Shown in pieces: positions 46,549 to 58,150 of a stretch of 64,000 bases of DNA. The DNA lies in assembly GCA_014904985.1 (NCBI GenBank), contig MU129025.1, forward strand, positions 79,108-143,107. The letters run 5' to 3'. The notes under the pieces are model-generated. The model did no database searches and had not been told where the DNA came from. It was given only the letters and a program-made list of their open reading frames with translations. Within the stretch, counting starts at the first letter, position 1, and the number at the start of each line of letters is the position of its first letter. The translations under genes were made by a program, and so were the position numbers. Origin of the DNA: Hydnum rufescens UP504. Its lineage: Eukaryota; Basidiomycota; Agaricomycetes; Cantharellales; Hydnaceae.

Positions 46549-48000
46549 TTGGACCGAGATCTAGTAATCTCACTATTTCGTGACGGAAAACTCTTACACC
46601 GTATCATCGAAGCCCAAGAACTGAACGAGGACACTATGTCAGTCATTGTATATTCTTCTTCCAAACGAGCCTTGAATGACCTCGGATATTTTTTTATAAA
46701 TGGTGTGCATTTAGGTTATATGGGCTATCTTACACAGATGTTGGAGGGCGTTATCAACGTTTTCCCTCACTATCCCCCGACCTTGTGGCAATCCCCCGTG
46801 AATTTATGCCTCAACCCGACTGGGATTGCAGGTTTTGTGGTCCATGAAGGTGATAAACTATCTCCAAATGGTATGGGGCGTGGGAGTCAATTCCACCCCC
46901 ACGCGAATGGAAATGGAAAGGCGTATCTCTGCTGTTACCCAAAACGTTGTCTTTTACCCAATCAATGACGAGGATGAAACTCCTCGGCGCACGTCTGAGT
47001 GACTTCATCAGGCGAATTCTGATGCAGTATGTTCGTGACACACTTGCTGACGTGGACATTCTAGTTTGGGCGCTACCTTGCGAAACAGATCAATGGGGAA
47101 GTGAACAGACACTTCAAATCTTCATCTTCGGGCGCATCGGACGATGAAGACGACGATGTTGAGTGGTCGGGGAACCGCATTATGCTGGTCATCTAGTGTT
47201 TCCTGCCGATAATCAGTCTTTTCCATCATTCGTCTCTTTGCTGGGGGCCATGGGCAATGGTTCATCAGCATCAAGGGAGGTTTCAACGCGAGTTTTCCCG
47301 TGTTTTTATGCACCGTCCCCACTTTCTGGCTGATCGTCTGGATAGGACTGCTTCGGAGCACCTGCCCAATCTGGTGGAATATTGTTTTCATCGAAAGCTC
47401 GGCGAAGATGTACGATGGGTGCATTAGTGTGCATTTTGGTCTCCACTGATTCGAAGCGGATTCGCTGTCAGGATGATGATGACTCTAGTCCCTTTGTTGA
47501 TCCAGTGACAGCACAGGTTGCATGCAACAACTTCACTGCAGACTTTCATACTCCCATCAGATTCATCACCTGCTCTGTCGTTTGATCTAGATGCTGAATT
47601 CGCTAACGGTTCGTGTTGTTCCGGATTCGCATTTGATAGTGGACACACGTTCGAAGACGAGGATGAGGATAGGTTTGAGGAGTTCCAAGGATGCGTGGAT
47701 CTGGAGGTGGTGCTGAGCCCGAATGTGGACGTCATAAGCGAGCCTCCTAGTGTCAACGGGCGCCCTCATAACGCTTTCGACTCAGGCTTCGACATTCCTA
47801 CGCTGCCAGAGGATGAAGATGTCCGAACCCCTAAAGCAATGACGGCTAGCTTTGACGATCATTTGAGGAAATCTTGGAGGATGTGGTCCCAGATCCGTTT
47901 GGTTTTTGGTGGAGATCAACGACGGAGGATCTGATTCACCCAACGGGTTGAATGCTATGTCGAACTTCGAGCTTCGAGCAGACATTTGGGTGCGTTTCTT
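46549..48000 (+). pseudogene. SAPS-domain protein (SIT4/PP6 regulatory subunit) 3' part
   Basis: The stretch L-L-H-R-I-I-E-A-Q-E (46590), then L-G-Y-M-G-Y-L-T-Q-M (46710) and V-I-N-V-F-P-H-Y-P-P (46760), matches the conserved core of SAP190/SAP155/Ekc1-type proteins (family pattern L-x-R-I-x-E-A-x and G-Y-M-G-H-L-T-x-I). Downstream come F-K-S-S-S-S-G-A-S-D-D-E-D-D-D (about 47115) and an acidic Ser/Asp-rich tail (47518-47934, F-E-D-E-D-E-D-R-F-E-E-F-Q), as in the family's C-terminus. The N-terminal two thirds are missing and frames shift several times. SAPS proteins bind the SIT4/PP6 phosphatase. Here it is a duplicated fragment. Confidence 0.65.
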
Positions 48001-48850
48001 CGGATGATTCTCATCAAGATGACCTACACGATGCTTTCGAGCCATGGACACCCCTTGAGCATAGTTCATCACATACCACCACTTCGTTTAATTTGGGCGA
48101 ACCCCCAATACAGGCATAATGAATGCAATGAGACAGACGTTATGTATGGCGTAGTTATATGCACCTGAAGGAGAGCTGTTTGCTGGCTCATGCTGTGCTG
48201 CCTTCTGTGGGCCCAAGACTTGAGGAGATGGCTGTGAACTGGGAAGACGCAACCTATAATGTTCAGGAGAAGACACTAATTTGTGCGTGTCGTGTGTTAC
48301 CCCTATAAATGGTGGAGATCCCAAACCGATGATGGGCCCTCTTGCGGGCGTCTACTGAACGTCCTAGGTCTCTTTTCTCGCGACATTTCTGACTTGGCGG
48401 GAATCGTCCAATTACTCGGTCAGTGGATCGGGATTTATTGGTTTGTTGTTTTGACCAGAGAGGGCTGAAGCAGTCTCTAAAATGATTCTTCTCCATGTGG
48501 CACTGAACATTTACCATCCAATACCAACGACGTACTCAATACCTGGAGGAACGTCCCCCGTCCCACCCAATTATACCTCTTACACCTCGACTCTTCATGT
48601 CTTGAACTACGTGCAAAAATCCAGCCCGAGGGCTCATGGTTCCGTGCGTTAAGGCCATGTGCCACATGGTCTGAATGCGTCTGACCCAGCAATGCTAGTG
48701 TGTCCCCTATCTGATGAGCATCCTCTCTGAAGCTATGGTGTTGTCTCACTCCCCAGAAAAAGCCTGGATAATACGATTCACGGAGTCGAAAATTCCATTG
48801 CGAAGTACGGGAGATAGTGGTCATTGTTTTTATTGAAATCTGAAAGAGAA
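48001..48850. other. No gene recognised
   Basis: Short open frames only. It may contain the degraded 3' end of the SAPS fragment. No repeat borders could be placed. Confidence 0.4.
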
Positions 48851-48855
48851 TATAC

Positions 48856-49961
48856 TCAAATAGTACGAGTCATCAAATCATAAGTTGAAAGTGCTGTGAG
48901 ACCGTTGAGGAGTTTTCTTGTCTTTTTCTTTTTGTTGCGGTGACGCTGGCCCCGAAAGCGTCGTCCTATTTCGGTCAGTGACCACAACCCAAAAGTAAAG
49001 ATAAACAGAATGAGGACATCTGGAAACATACAAGAATCGCTGTCACAACCCCGAAATTGAGGAACCTGGACTTGTAGAAGAACTCCCCAGGGGATCCAAA
49101 ATGTACACCCCCGAGGCCGATCCCGGGGCAAGAGGATGGGGTCATCTCGTCTGCAGGAAGAATAATCTCCGAATTTTCGAGAGACGATGCAGATGGAAAT
49201 TGCATCCTGGAGGGTTGCGAGGCATTTTCTTGGCGTCCGTGAACGGTCATTGTGATGTGAACACGCTTGTGATGCCGATCTGGAGGGCACAGAAACATCT
49301 GGCTGTGCCACGACAATATTTCGCCCTTCCGGAGAGGGCAGCGACTGATCCGAGTTCGAAACCGCGAATGGAGGCACAGACAAAGGCGCTGTCGAGAGCA
49401 TTCGTCATGAACGATTATTTCCTCCATGTTCTCCACCTCGTACTCTGATCGTCATTTGACCGATCCGAATCATTTGTATTGTTGAGATACGATCGATACT
49501 TGGTCCATAGACGAAACAGAAACCTGCAGCCCCTGGGATTTTGCAGGGCTGAGAGTCTCGACGGGCGAGATACATAAGGCTGAGGGGTGTTTGAAACGTT
49601 GGTTCCATTCGCGACCACATGGGCCAACTCTTCCAGAGTGGATAATCTGTCAATAACCCTTCCCCAGAGTTGGATGTTGGATCGTAAACGCTGGAGCGGT
49701 TCAACAGGGGAAGGCCGGAGCAGGGGAGCAACTCGGCATAGTTCGTATATTCGAAGTGTCCCATCCGCCAAGTGCATCATCTCCCCAAAAGATGGGGGCT
49801 CTGAATGAAAATTTGAATCCTACTTTGAAGAACACAGAATTGCTCGGATTGCATCTTACCAGCGGTCGAGGACTATCAAGGAGGGCCTGGAACTCGTGCA
49901 ACCGTGCACTCAGGGCACTAAGGAGGGCACCAAAATGGATGATTCCTATTGGATCAATCAC
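48856..49961 (-). CDS. Hypothetical protein with C-terminal membrane anchor (5' incomplete)
   Basis: Coding-like exons: 49860-49961 (I-D-P-I-G-I-I-H-F-G-A-L-L-S-A-L, GTAAGA donor at 49859), about 49415-49780 (L-A-D-G-T-L-R-I-Y-E, then L-R-S-N-I-Q-L-W-G-R-V-I-D) and 48856-49401 with a final hydrophobic helix (V-L-I-L-F-I-F-T-F-G-L-W-S-L) and a basic tail (R-N-K-K-K-K-T-R-K). No ATG precedes the first exon in frame; GTG follows a likely acceptor at 49962, so the 5' part is lost or upstream exons are unrecognised. The layout suggests a tail-anchored protein. Function unknown. Confidence 0.4.
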
Positions 49962-50189
49962 CTCTCTCTAGATATCATGATCCGGCTTCGATGCGCTGAG
50001 TAGAGCGGAATGGTCTAAGCCCTTGGGGGATTTTCCCCAAATGACAAAAACCAAAGGGTGTCCATGCAATAGCTTGCCAGGAATTCACTCCTTGTTGGCA
50101 GAAGTTAGTGATCTTGCAAATCTCAACTAGTGGACAGCCATGGCGCCAGCCGCCTAATCCCAATGGTCTTTACACTGTCCTTGTCTTTG

Positions 50190-50900
50190 AGCAACATCCG
50201 GATGCAATCCAAAAACTCGGCTCACGTGGCAACTCGGGGGCGGATCCAGATGTACGAAACTAGAACCAGTCGTATTCACTGCTTCAGTGTATTCCCTCCT
50301 CAGACCGTCGAAATGGCTATGCACACTCATCCGGAAGACATTCAGCAGGCTAATCCAATGCCGAACGGGCCATGCGCACATTAGGAGCTATTACGTCAAA
50401 TTTGAGCCTGAGGACCGGCGCTGCCAGTGCGGAGAACCGGTCCAGACACGAAACCACATTCTCTATGAATGCCGGATCTTCCACGATGAACGACATTTAC
50501 TCGGCCACGGGGAGGAACGCCAACCACGGTACCTACTTGGCACCATAGACGGCATTGAACGCCTGGCAAGCTTCATCAAAGCCACTCCAGCATTTACCAA
50601 GCTAAGTACGATCTACGATCTAACCTAACTTATGCCCTCACATGAAACCTACCCCCGAAATGAGGCGAGACGCACCATGACTGCCATGTAGAGACTCAAA
50701 AAGGGAAAGCTGGATAAGCGGAGGAGAATAGCACACTACCAGTCCCATGAGGAATTCCGCAGGAAAGGAGGAGCGCGAGAGGGAAACAATCTAATAATAT
50801 CCTTGTAAAAGGACCGCCCTAGACGCATTATCTCTACCCATAGGCAGCCCGCCGCGGTATATAAAAAAGACTTCCACCACCACCACTGCGGTAGTGTAGC
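50190..50900 (+). mobile_element. 3' fragment of a LINE (non-LTR retrotransposon)
   Basis: The frame 50287-50628 reads L-I-Q-C-R-T-G-H-A-H-I-R-S-Y-Y, then C-Q-C-G-E-P-V-Q-T-R-N-H-I-L-Y-E-C. This is the zinc-knuckle-like tail found after the reverse transcriptase/RNase H part of fungal LINEs (pattern R-x-G-H-x-x-x-x-x-Y and C-x-C-G-x-x-x-x-x-x-H-x-L-x-x-C). The upstream polymerase is absent, as in a 5'-truncated insertion. Sequence to about 50900 is probably its 3' UTR. No poly-A tail or target duplication was found. Confidence 0.7.
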
Positions 50901-50919
50901 GGGTAACATTTTCCACCCA

Positions 50920-52108
50920 ATGTTTCCACCTACGACTGAGCCTGGTGTCTTCTGTGGATGGCCTGCTCCCGGCTGTCGCGCACGCCGCTCAGACTCTTGC
51001 TCGTGCGCGGGGTGCCGCCAACAAGAACTCAGGCACCAAGCACAGCAGGACGGTCACTATCGAAGAGTTGGGTGGAATTCTTTTAGACAACCTTCCTCAC
51101 CAAAAGGGCGGGCGGGAAACCCAAAGTCGATAAAAACAGCATGCTTACCATCTCCTTGTTTTCTCTTTTTCCTTTGCAGAACAAGTCCCAGCTCCGCAGA
51201 TGATGGTGCTGTACGACCTCTGCGCCTCTCGGTTCCTCGGACCGTCCCATGGAGCTCGACAAGTTCCCAACGTAGCAACTACGTCTCACCGAGTTCTAGT
51301 TGCGTATCCCCTTGAACAATGTTTATTTCCCTTCTCGCCTCCTTCGCTTTCCCCATTCGCGGATGTTCGGTATTGACTTTTTTCGGTTATTTGTGGCTTC
51401 ACCTACAGACACCACTTTTCTTCCCGCATTTTTGGCCCATCGAGGAGGCTACGTTTTGCTCTGTGCTCGACGAGTTCGCCGCGGTGGAGATACGTGAGGG
51501 AAGGTAGTCTAATCTTTGTTTCCCGAGATCCCCACCCCCCCTCCCCTCAATTGATTTGATCGCAGTGCAAGTGGGCGTCTCATTCAGCTTTATATGGTAT
51601 TCACTTCGGAGGCGGGGCGAATTGGCCCATACGTGTATAACTTTTCTCGAGAACTTTATCCACCCCTTCCCATCCAAAGTTTCCGAGCTCTAGGCACCTC
51701 ATTTTTGAGACCGAAAGTTAATACATACTCCACAACTACGTAACTGTTACATGCACCCCCGAAAATCAGTTGTCTTTCTGACCTCTTCCTCACAGCCCCA
51801 GTCCCAGTCGCATGCAGCTTTATAGGTGATGATCCCGCCAAAAGTCCCTTGATCACTCACCAAATTCCAGCCACCCTCAAGGCTCCAGTTGTCCTTCGTG
51901 AGGCGGAACCCACACATATGGTTCAGAAATGTGCGCCACACGCGACGTCAGCACCACATCAGGGAAGCTCGGGTGCGGAAAGGACGACTCCCCACCCGGA
52001 ATCGCCGCCGCCGCAGGATATTGTATCCCCCCTGCAACAGGAGGCGACGTCCACACAGGATAAGACTCCCGCTTACTATCGTCTCTCTTCTCGTCCTCAT
52101 CATCCCTC
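50920..52108 (+). repeat. Family X gene block, copy X4
   Basis: Contains the A-I/V-A-H-A-A-Q-T-L-A-R segment (about 50970), the I-E-E-L-G-G-I-L-L-D segment (about 51060), the Q-M-M-V-L-Y-D-L exon (about 51200), the A-F-C-S-V/V-L-D-E-F-A-A-V-E segment (about 51450) and the tail. From 51060 to 52108 it is almost identical to 58151-59195, differing mainly by single-base indels. It breaks at about 52108, where an inverted family Y copy begins. Confidence 0.6.
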
Positions 52109-52188
52109 CAAAGCCTTGCTATATTCAGGCCTTCTGATGCCCTTCACAACTAATATTTGCCTGTGAGCCGTGGTGTTCTCTTGCTACG

Positions 52189-53578
52189 ATGAGCCACCAC
52201 TGACGACTGGAGTGCATCTCTTCAGAACAACTTCGGGCTTCGCGCGGGACTCCTGGTGCGTCGGTGGCCTTTCTGTTGCTTTCCGCACCCGTGGCTCACG
52301 AGAAACGGTACTCCAGATCTCGTTGAAGGTGCAGCTGTGTCTTTTATAGGCCCAATGGTACTCCTTGCGATCACCATCGTAAGTATTTTCTCTGGCGCAC
52401 TTCCGATGGCTATGGATCCTTGCACCTGCTACGTCACCATGCAATTAAAATTACCGACTTCATGGTGGTTGGGGCCCGGAGGTTCCCCGCTCCAGCGGTG
52501 TCTCTCTTATTTCTCATTGCTATATTCATGGATAGGCAAGTTTCGTTTCCAAACAGGGTGGAGGTGTCGCTGATTCAACTAAGCATATACAAGCCATGGC
52601 GGGAATCCTCGCTGCCACGGTGGTATTCAATGGAAAGTTACGGAGGGTTCGTATTGTACCACCCAGACGTAAATCTGTCCAGGTCACGCGATGGTTCAGT
52701 GACCCTGCTGAAAACATCTACCCATTGGAGCCGTGCTCCAACGAGTTGGAAAGACCAAGTGTGTGTGTCCGGATACCGATTTCCGTTGGTGCATTCCTGA
52801 TCAGTGCTTATCCATCACAGCTTGGTTCACGATTGCGATCGCCGTCATGACATTTCTGCAAAGCATGTTCCTCGGCAAGCTCAGTCAGTCAAGGACGTGG
52901 CTTGCGGTGGCTGTGATTGTCTGATTTTCCTCTTTATCTTTCTTATCATCACTATTCCGCAACGACTTCCACATTACTATGGGAACAGTGGGTAGGTGTC
53001 TTCATCATCTGGTGTATTGGCTCATTGTATCAACCTTCCGCCTTTTCGCCATCTCACTCAGCACGTGGTGTTGGACCGCTAACAGGAGCGTAGAGTCGTC
53101 ACGACTCAAGATCGGTAGCGAATATGCCTACTTTTGGCTCGGGCTATCGTTACCTTTGTGCTCTACGGCATCATTGCAGTTAACTGGCTTAGGGGGCGTC
53201 TGCGAAACGTGTCCGCCGTCTTGGCATGGTGAGTCCTGGCAACGCCGACGCATTCTCCGGAAAGATCCCTGATTCTCTTTGACTTCTGTCCATCCATGGA
53301 TATCACGTATCCAATAGGTACTATGCCTTCGTCCCACCTTCTTTTAAGCGCGAGTATCGAACTGACGTTGAACCTCGCTTGCTTTAGCCTACATTATAAA
53401 GATAGTCCCAGTATCCCTCGTTCGATTTCTTGAATGGAGGCCAAAGAGTCCTGGGCCCCGCATGGGTTTATCATCGCTGCAGACTCCTGTTCGCGTCCTC
53501 AGGGCAAATGATGTCCTCCTGTGGTCCTCACAGGCGGCTATTCGTTTCTCGCATCCCCCAGAGGACGAGGATGAGAAG
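52189..53578 (+). pseudogene. Family Y membrane protein, copy Y2 (inverted, cut by gap)
   Basis: Starts ATG 52189 (plus strand, the only copy so oriented). Order: I-G-P-M-V-L-L-A-I-T-I-V helix and GTAAGT donor (about 52380), S-L-L-F-L-I-A-I-F-M-D-R-Q-V (about 52505), F-T-I-A-I-A-V-M-T-F-L-Q-S-M-F (about 52835), a long helix with V-I-V (about 52915), and E-Y-A-Y-F-W-L (about 53120). The last helix and the start of the acidic tail run into 25 Ns. It has multiple frame shifts. It is the mirror of Y3 (56620-58066). Confidence 0.5.
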
Positions 53579-53603
53579 NNNNNNNNNNNNNNNNNNNNNN
53601 NNN
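53579..53603. other. Assembly gap (25 N)
   Basis: A run of 25 undetermined bases. It interrupts the acidic tail of family Y copy Y2 and lies 53 bp before a hAT element. Confidence 1.
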
Positions 53604-53656
53604 GATCAAGGTCCTCGGCTGCACTCCATAGTAACTGGCAAATGCCGGCATTTCCT

Positions 53657-54549
53657 TAGGGTGCTGTCTAAAAGGTTCCGGCCGGTTTTAGACCGCCAAA
53701 AAGGTCAGTGTTTTAAACACCCCCCTGTTTAAAACATAGTTTTAAACATGCTACATATAACTATGGTCGTTCACTAGAATACTATCTCTTCCTCCACCGT
53801 AAAGACTTTGGGCCCACCAGTGGTGCCTTGGTTACTACTCCTATAGCTGCATGCTCCTGAAGTCCTTCTGGTGCCCCTTCAACCAGCGTACTGCTCAACC
53901 CATTTGGCCAGTGGTCATTTGGATGGCCGTCCCAGTACTTTTCATTACATCTATGACCCCTTCCAGACTAGGCCCACGTTCATGAAAGGTAATTAAGCAC
54001 TCGAGTGTGTCTTCTGAACAATGTGATCTGCAATGCAAGTTCAAGATCACATTGACAACACCTCCTTCTGACTCAATTCTCAAGCCAATCTTGATCAATA
54101 CTGTAGTGTGAAAGGATACACAGCTTCAGATGCTGAGGGAGAGTGAGGGAATCAAGGATATGCTGCAGGTGTTGCAGGGCACTTAGTTGAACCCTGAAGG
54201 CTCAGACATTGTATAGTGAGGGAGGACGGGGTTGATGAAGAATCGTGCTGGAGCCACTTAGATTCGCACAACAACAAGAACAATAGAGCATTGATCAGAG
54301 CTCAAGCAAACGCTTGAGGAACTTCGTACATCCCAGAGAAAGTATACTAAGCAATGAGCGACTAGAGCTCGCCACTTCCCAGTTCCAACAGGGTGTGCTC
54401 ATAAAATCGGAGAACATGACTACTCGCGCACAATGCCGAGGTATTTTAGACCCAAAAAGTCTGACCTCAGGTTTAGGCGCATTTTAACCCGGCAAAAGGG
54501 GTGTGTTTAAAACATAGTTTAAAACAACCAGGTATTAGACAGCACCCTA
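53657..54549. mobile_element. Non-autonomous hAT-type DNA transposon, 893 bp
   Basis: Termini TAGGGTGCTGTCTAA (53657-53671) and the exact reverse complement (54535-54549). Both flanks carry the identical octamer CATTTCCT (53649-53656 and 54550-54557), a perfect 8-bp target duplication. Subterminal motifs of the GTTTAAAAC / GTTTTAAAC type occur near both ends. No transposase motif was found. The TIRs differ from those of the element at 549-1385, so this is a separate family. Confidence 0.88.
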
Positions 54550-54759
54550 CATTTCCTATCGCTCGCTCTGGATTTCAACTAGTCTCGCACAGTAAGCAGA
54601 CTCTCCAGACTCTGGAGTGTGGAATAAGGATTTCTGTTTAATGGTACAATGTGCTTCTGGTCGGACCGCTCCAATCAATCGCCCGAACTCTTGGTCGCGT
54701 CAATTTTGAAATCCAAAATGTGCCAAGACAACCCCTAAAAGGGGCCTCAATTTGTCAGG

Positions 54760-55700
54760 GCAAAGGTGAGCTCTGAATATAGCAAAGGCTTCGGAATGAA
54801 TGGCCATATCGGCTCAAGCCTTTATTGGACCATTTCAACAGTAGGGTCATCGATAAGAAATCCATTTTTAGAAGTGCCCAAATCTGAAGGCTCGGAGCGC
54901 GTTTCGGGTCAGAAAAAGTCGCTGCGACGCCGACGTCAAAGCCAGATGAGTAAATATGTGCAGACTGGGATTCCAACTCGATAGAGGGTTAGTCATGGAT
55001 GGGGCCTGAGCAATCTGCGTTGGAATTCACGTTCGATGCCGCAAGGCTTGAGCAATGCTAGGTCTCGTCTTGCGCAAGTGATGGAAGTACCAAAGCAGTC
55101 TGATATACATGATCAATTGCATTCCAGCGCCCAGAGTGTAGAATAGAGAAAAGCGGGTAGCTGCAGCACCCTTGCTCTGGAGAGCTGCTAAGGCAACTTC
55201 GACCACACGAGAAAATGAGAAGCAAGGCTTTGCCCCCAGCCTTGGGCACAGCGTTTGTGGGGAAAAAAGAAGGTGGGTGGGTGAAGATTGAAGAGTTGCT
55301 TGGCCGTACTGGAGAGCATGTAGGAGTAAAGCTTGCGGAGAGACACGAGTTTACGAATGTTTATTTCGAAGCGTGACGTATTAACAATAATCGCTCATTC
55401 ATCAGTGTACTTATCCGCGCGCTGATCTCCAGTTGCGTGCCTCGACTAGTACTCTCCTTACAGAGAGTCTGGTGGAATGGAATTTCCATTGAATGCAACA
55501 CACTTCCGCTCCAATAATTACAAACAGTCTTTGTAGGAGAATTCGACCAAAGAGGGGCCAATTGCACGGCAACAACTTTGGCTGTACGAAGATCGTTTGC
55601 TGAATATTATGTTCAGCATGTCATGGGTAAGCGGATGGTGCCTAGGTTTGGAAAATTATTAAATAAGCTTGGCCCGAGCACCAGGACGGTGAGAGCCAGG
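54760..55700 (+). repeat. Conserved spacer block, copy 2
   Basis: Nearly identical to 60630-61640 apart from many single-base losses. It contains the E-G-G-W-V/V-G-E-D frame region at about 55273, here out of frame. Part of the tandem unit that ends with Y3. Confidence 0.6.
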
Positions 55701-55734
55701 AGAGGGTAGCAATTAAGCATCAGCAAAATCATTG

Positions 55735-56620
55735 TGCTTCGGAGGCTCGAAGCCACCATGATATTGCTGATGCCCTCATCCTCACCGAGCAGTGTGTATT
55801 CATTTGGACTTCCCTCCCCTATCGTGAGTGTTAGCTTTTCTGTTCCGTGTGGACTTACAGTGATCGCTTCGAAATGGCAACTCGGATACCTCTTTCTTCC
55901 CGCCTTTATTGGTTATCGGAGGGCCGCATTTTGCTCTGTTGCTCGACGGAGTTCGCCCGCGTAGAGATGCGGTAGTCTTACTCTTTCTCTCGGGTTCGAG
56001 CCATTTGATCGTAGTACGAGTGGGCGTCTCATTTTCAGCTTTACATGGCATTCACGTTGAGTGGGGTGAAGCGGGCCCATCCATATAGCTTTTTGGTCGA
56101 GAACTTGGTGGAGTGTTCCTTCTCCAAGTCCCCGAACCCTATGTACCTTATTTAGGATCAAAAGTCAATCCACATCTCAACCCACAAGTACATAACGGCT
56201 ACATGCACGCCCACAAAATCGTTTGTCCACCTTCGATCTTCCATCATCGAAATCTAAGCATGTGCCAATCCACTTCGCAGCTCCAGTCCAGTCGCATGGA
56301 GCTTCGTCTGTAGGTGCGATCTCGCCGACAGTTCCCGGACATCAGCAAAATCAATTGCGCTTCGGAGCCCTGAAGTCTTGGGAAGTCAGCTTGGGCGCTT
56401 CGAAAGACGCGAGTCTCGACGTACAATTGAAGTGGCTGGTGGAGTCCATTGATCTCACCAAATTCCAGCCATCCTCAAGGCCCTAGGTCTCCTTCCTGAG
56501 TGTGCCCACACATAAAGTCCAGAAACGTGCGCCGCACGCGATATCAGCACTCATCAGGGAAGTTTCGGCTGGAAAAAGTTCGACTCCCACCGGACCGGCC
56601 GCCGCAGGAGATTGTATCCC
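55735..56620 (+). repeat. Family X gene block, copy X5 (3' half)
   Basis: Only the 3' half of family X: the S-K-W-Q-L-G-Y-L-F segment (about 55872), the E-F-A/V-E-M-R region and the tail with P-A-E/S-P. Near-identical to X7 at 61655-62540. The M-M-V-L-Y-D-L exon is absent; a short palindromic stretch (cttcggaggctccgaag type) stands in its place. Confidence 0.5.
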
Positions 56621-58066
56621 CCTGTGAAACAGGAGGCAGGGCCCCCATGGAGGACTCCCGCTCATGATCTTCTCATCCTCGTCCTCTGGGGGATGCGAGA
56701 AACGAATAGGCGCTGTGAGGAACCACAGGGAGGACATCAATTGCCCCTGAGGACGCGAACAGGAGGTCTGCAGCGATGATAAACCCATCCGGGGCCCAGG
56801 ACTCTTTGGCCCCATTCAAGAAATCGAACGAGGGATACTGGGACTATCTTTATAATGTAGGCTAAAGCAAGCGAGTTCAACGTCAGTTCGATACTCGCGC
56901 TTAAAAGAAGGTGACGAAAGGCATAGTACACCGATTGGATACGTGATATCCATGGATGGACAGAAGTCAAAGAAGAACAGGATCTTCCCGGAGAATGCGT
57001 CGGCGTTGCCAGGACTCACCATGCCAAGACGGCGGGACACGTTTCGCAGACGCCCCCTAAGCCAGTTAACTGCAATGATGCCGTAGAGCACCAAAGGTAA
57101 CGATAGCCGCGAGCCAAAAGTAGGCATATTCGCTACCGATCTTGAGTCGTGACGATCTTACGCTCCTGTTAGCGTCCAACACCACGTGCTGAGTGAGATG
57201 GCGAAAAGGCGGAAGGTTGATACAATGAAGCCAAATACCAGATGATGAAGACACCTACCCACTGTTCCCATAGTAATGTGAATAGTCGTTGCGGGAATAG
57301 TGATGATATAAGAAAGATAAAGAGGAAAATCAAGACAATCACAGCCACACGCAAGCCGACGTGCCTTGGACTGACTGAGCTTGCGGAGAACATGCTTTGC
57401 AGAAATGTCATGACGGCGATCGCAATCGTGAACCAAGCTTGATGGATAAGCACTGATCAGGAATGCACCAACGGAAATCCGGTATCCAGGACACACACAC
57501 TTGGTCATTCCAATCTGTTGGAGCACGGCTCCAATGGGTAGATGTTTTCAGCAGGGTTCACTGGACCATCGCGTGACCTGGACAGATTTACGTGGGTGGT
57601 ACAATACGAACCCTCCGTAACTTTCCATTGAATACCACCGTGCAGCGAGGATCCCGCCATGGCTTGTATACTGCTTAGTTGAATCAGCGACACCTCCACC
57701 CTGTTTGGACAACGGAAACTTTCCTATCCATGAATATAGCAATGAGAAATAAGAGAGACACCGCTGGAGCGGGGAACCCTCCGGCCCAACCACCATGAAT
57801 CGGTAATTTTATAATTGCATGGTGACGTAGCAGGTGCAAGAGATCCATAGCCATCGAAGTGCGCCAGAGAAAATACTTACGATGGTGATCGCAAGGAGTA
57901 CCATTGGGCCTATAAAAGACACAGCTGCCACTTCAACGAATCTGGAGTACCGTTTCTCGTGAGCCACGTGGCGGAAAGCAACAGAAAGGCACACGACGCA
58001 CCAGGAGTCCGCGCGAAGCCCGAAGTTGTTCTGAAGAGATGCACTCCAGTCGTCAGTGGTGCTCAT
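56620..58066 (-). pseudogene. Family Y membrane protein, copy Y3
   Basis: ATG at 58066 (M-S-T-T-D-D-W-S-A-S-L-Q-N-N-F-G). The helices are in the same order as Y5. The last helix (L-F-A-S-S-G-A-I-D-V-L-L-W-F-L-T read with frame adjustment, about 56720) is followed by the acidic P-E-D-E-D-E tail. It matches Y5 except for many one-base gaps, so whether it is a dead gene or a poorly read copy cannot be told. Confidence 0.5.
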
Positions 58067-58150
58067 CGTAGCAAGAGACACCACGGCTCACAGGCAAATA
58101 TTATGTTGTGAAGCATCAGAAGGCCTGAATATAGCAAGGCTTTGGAGGGA

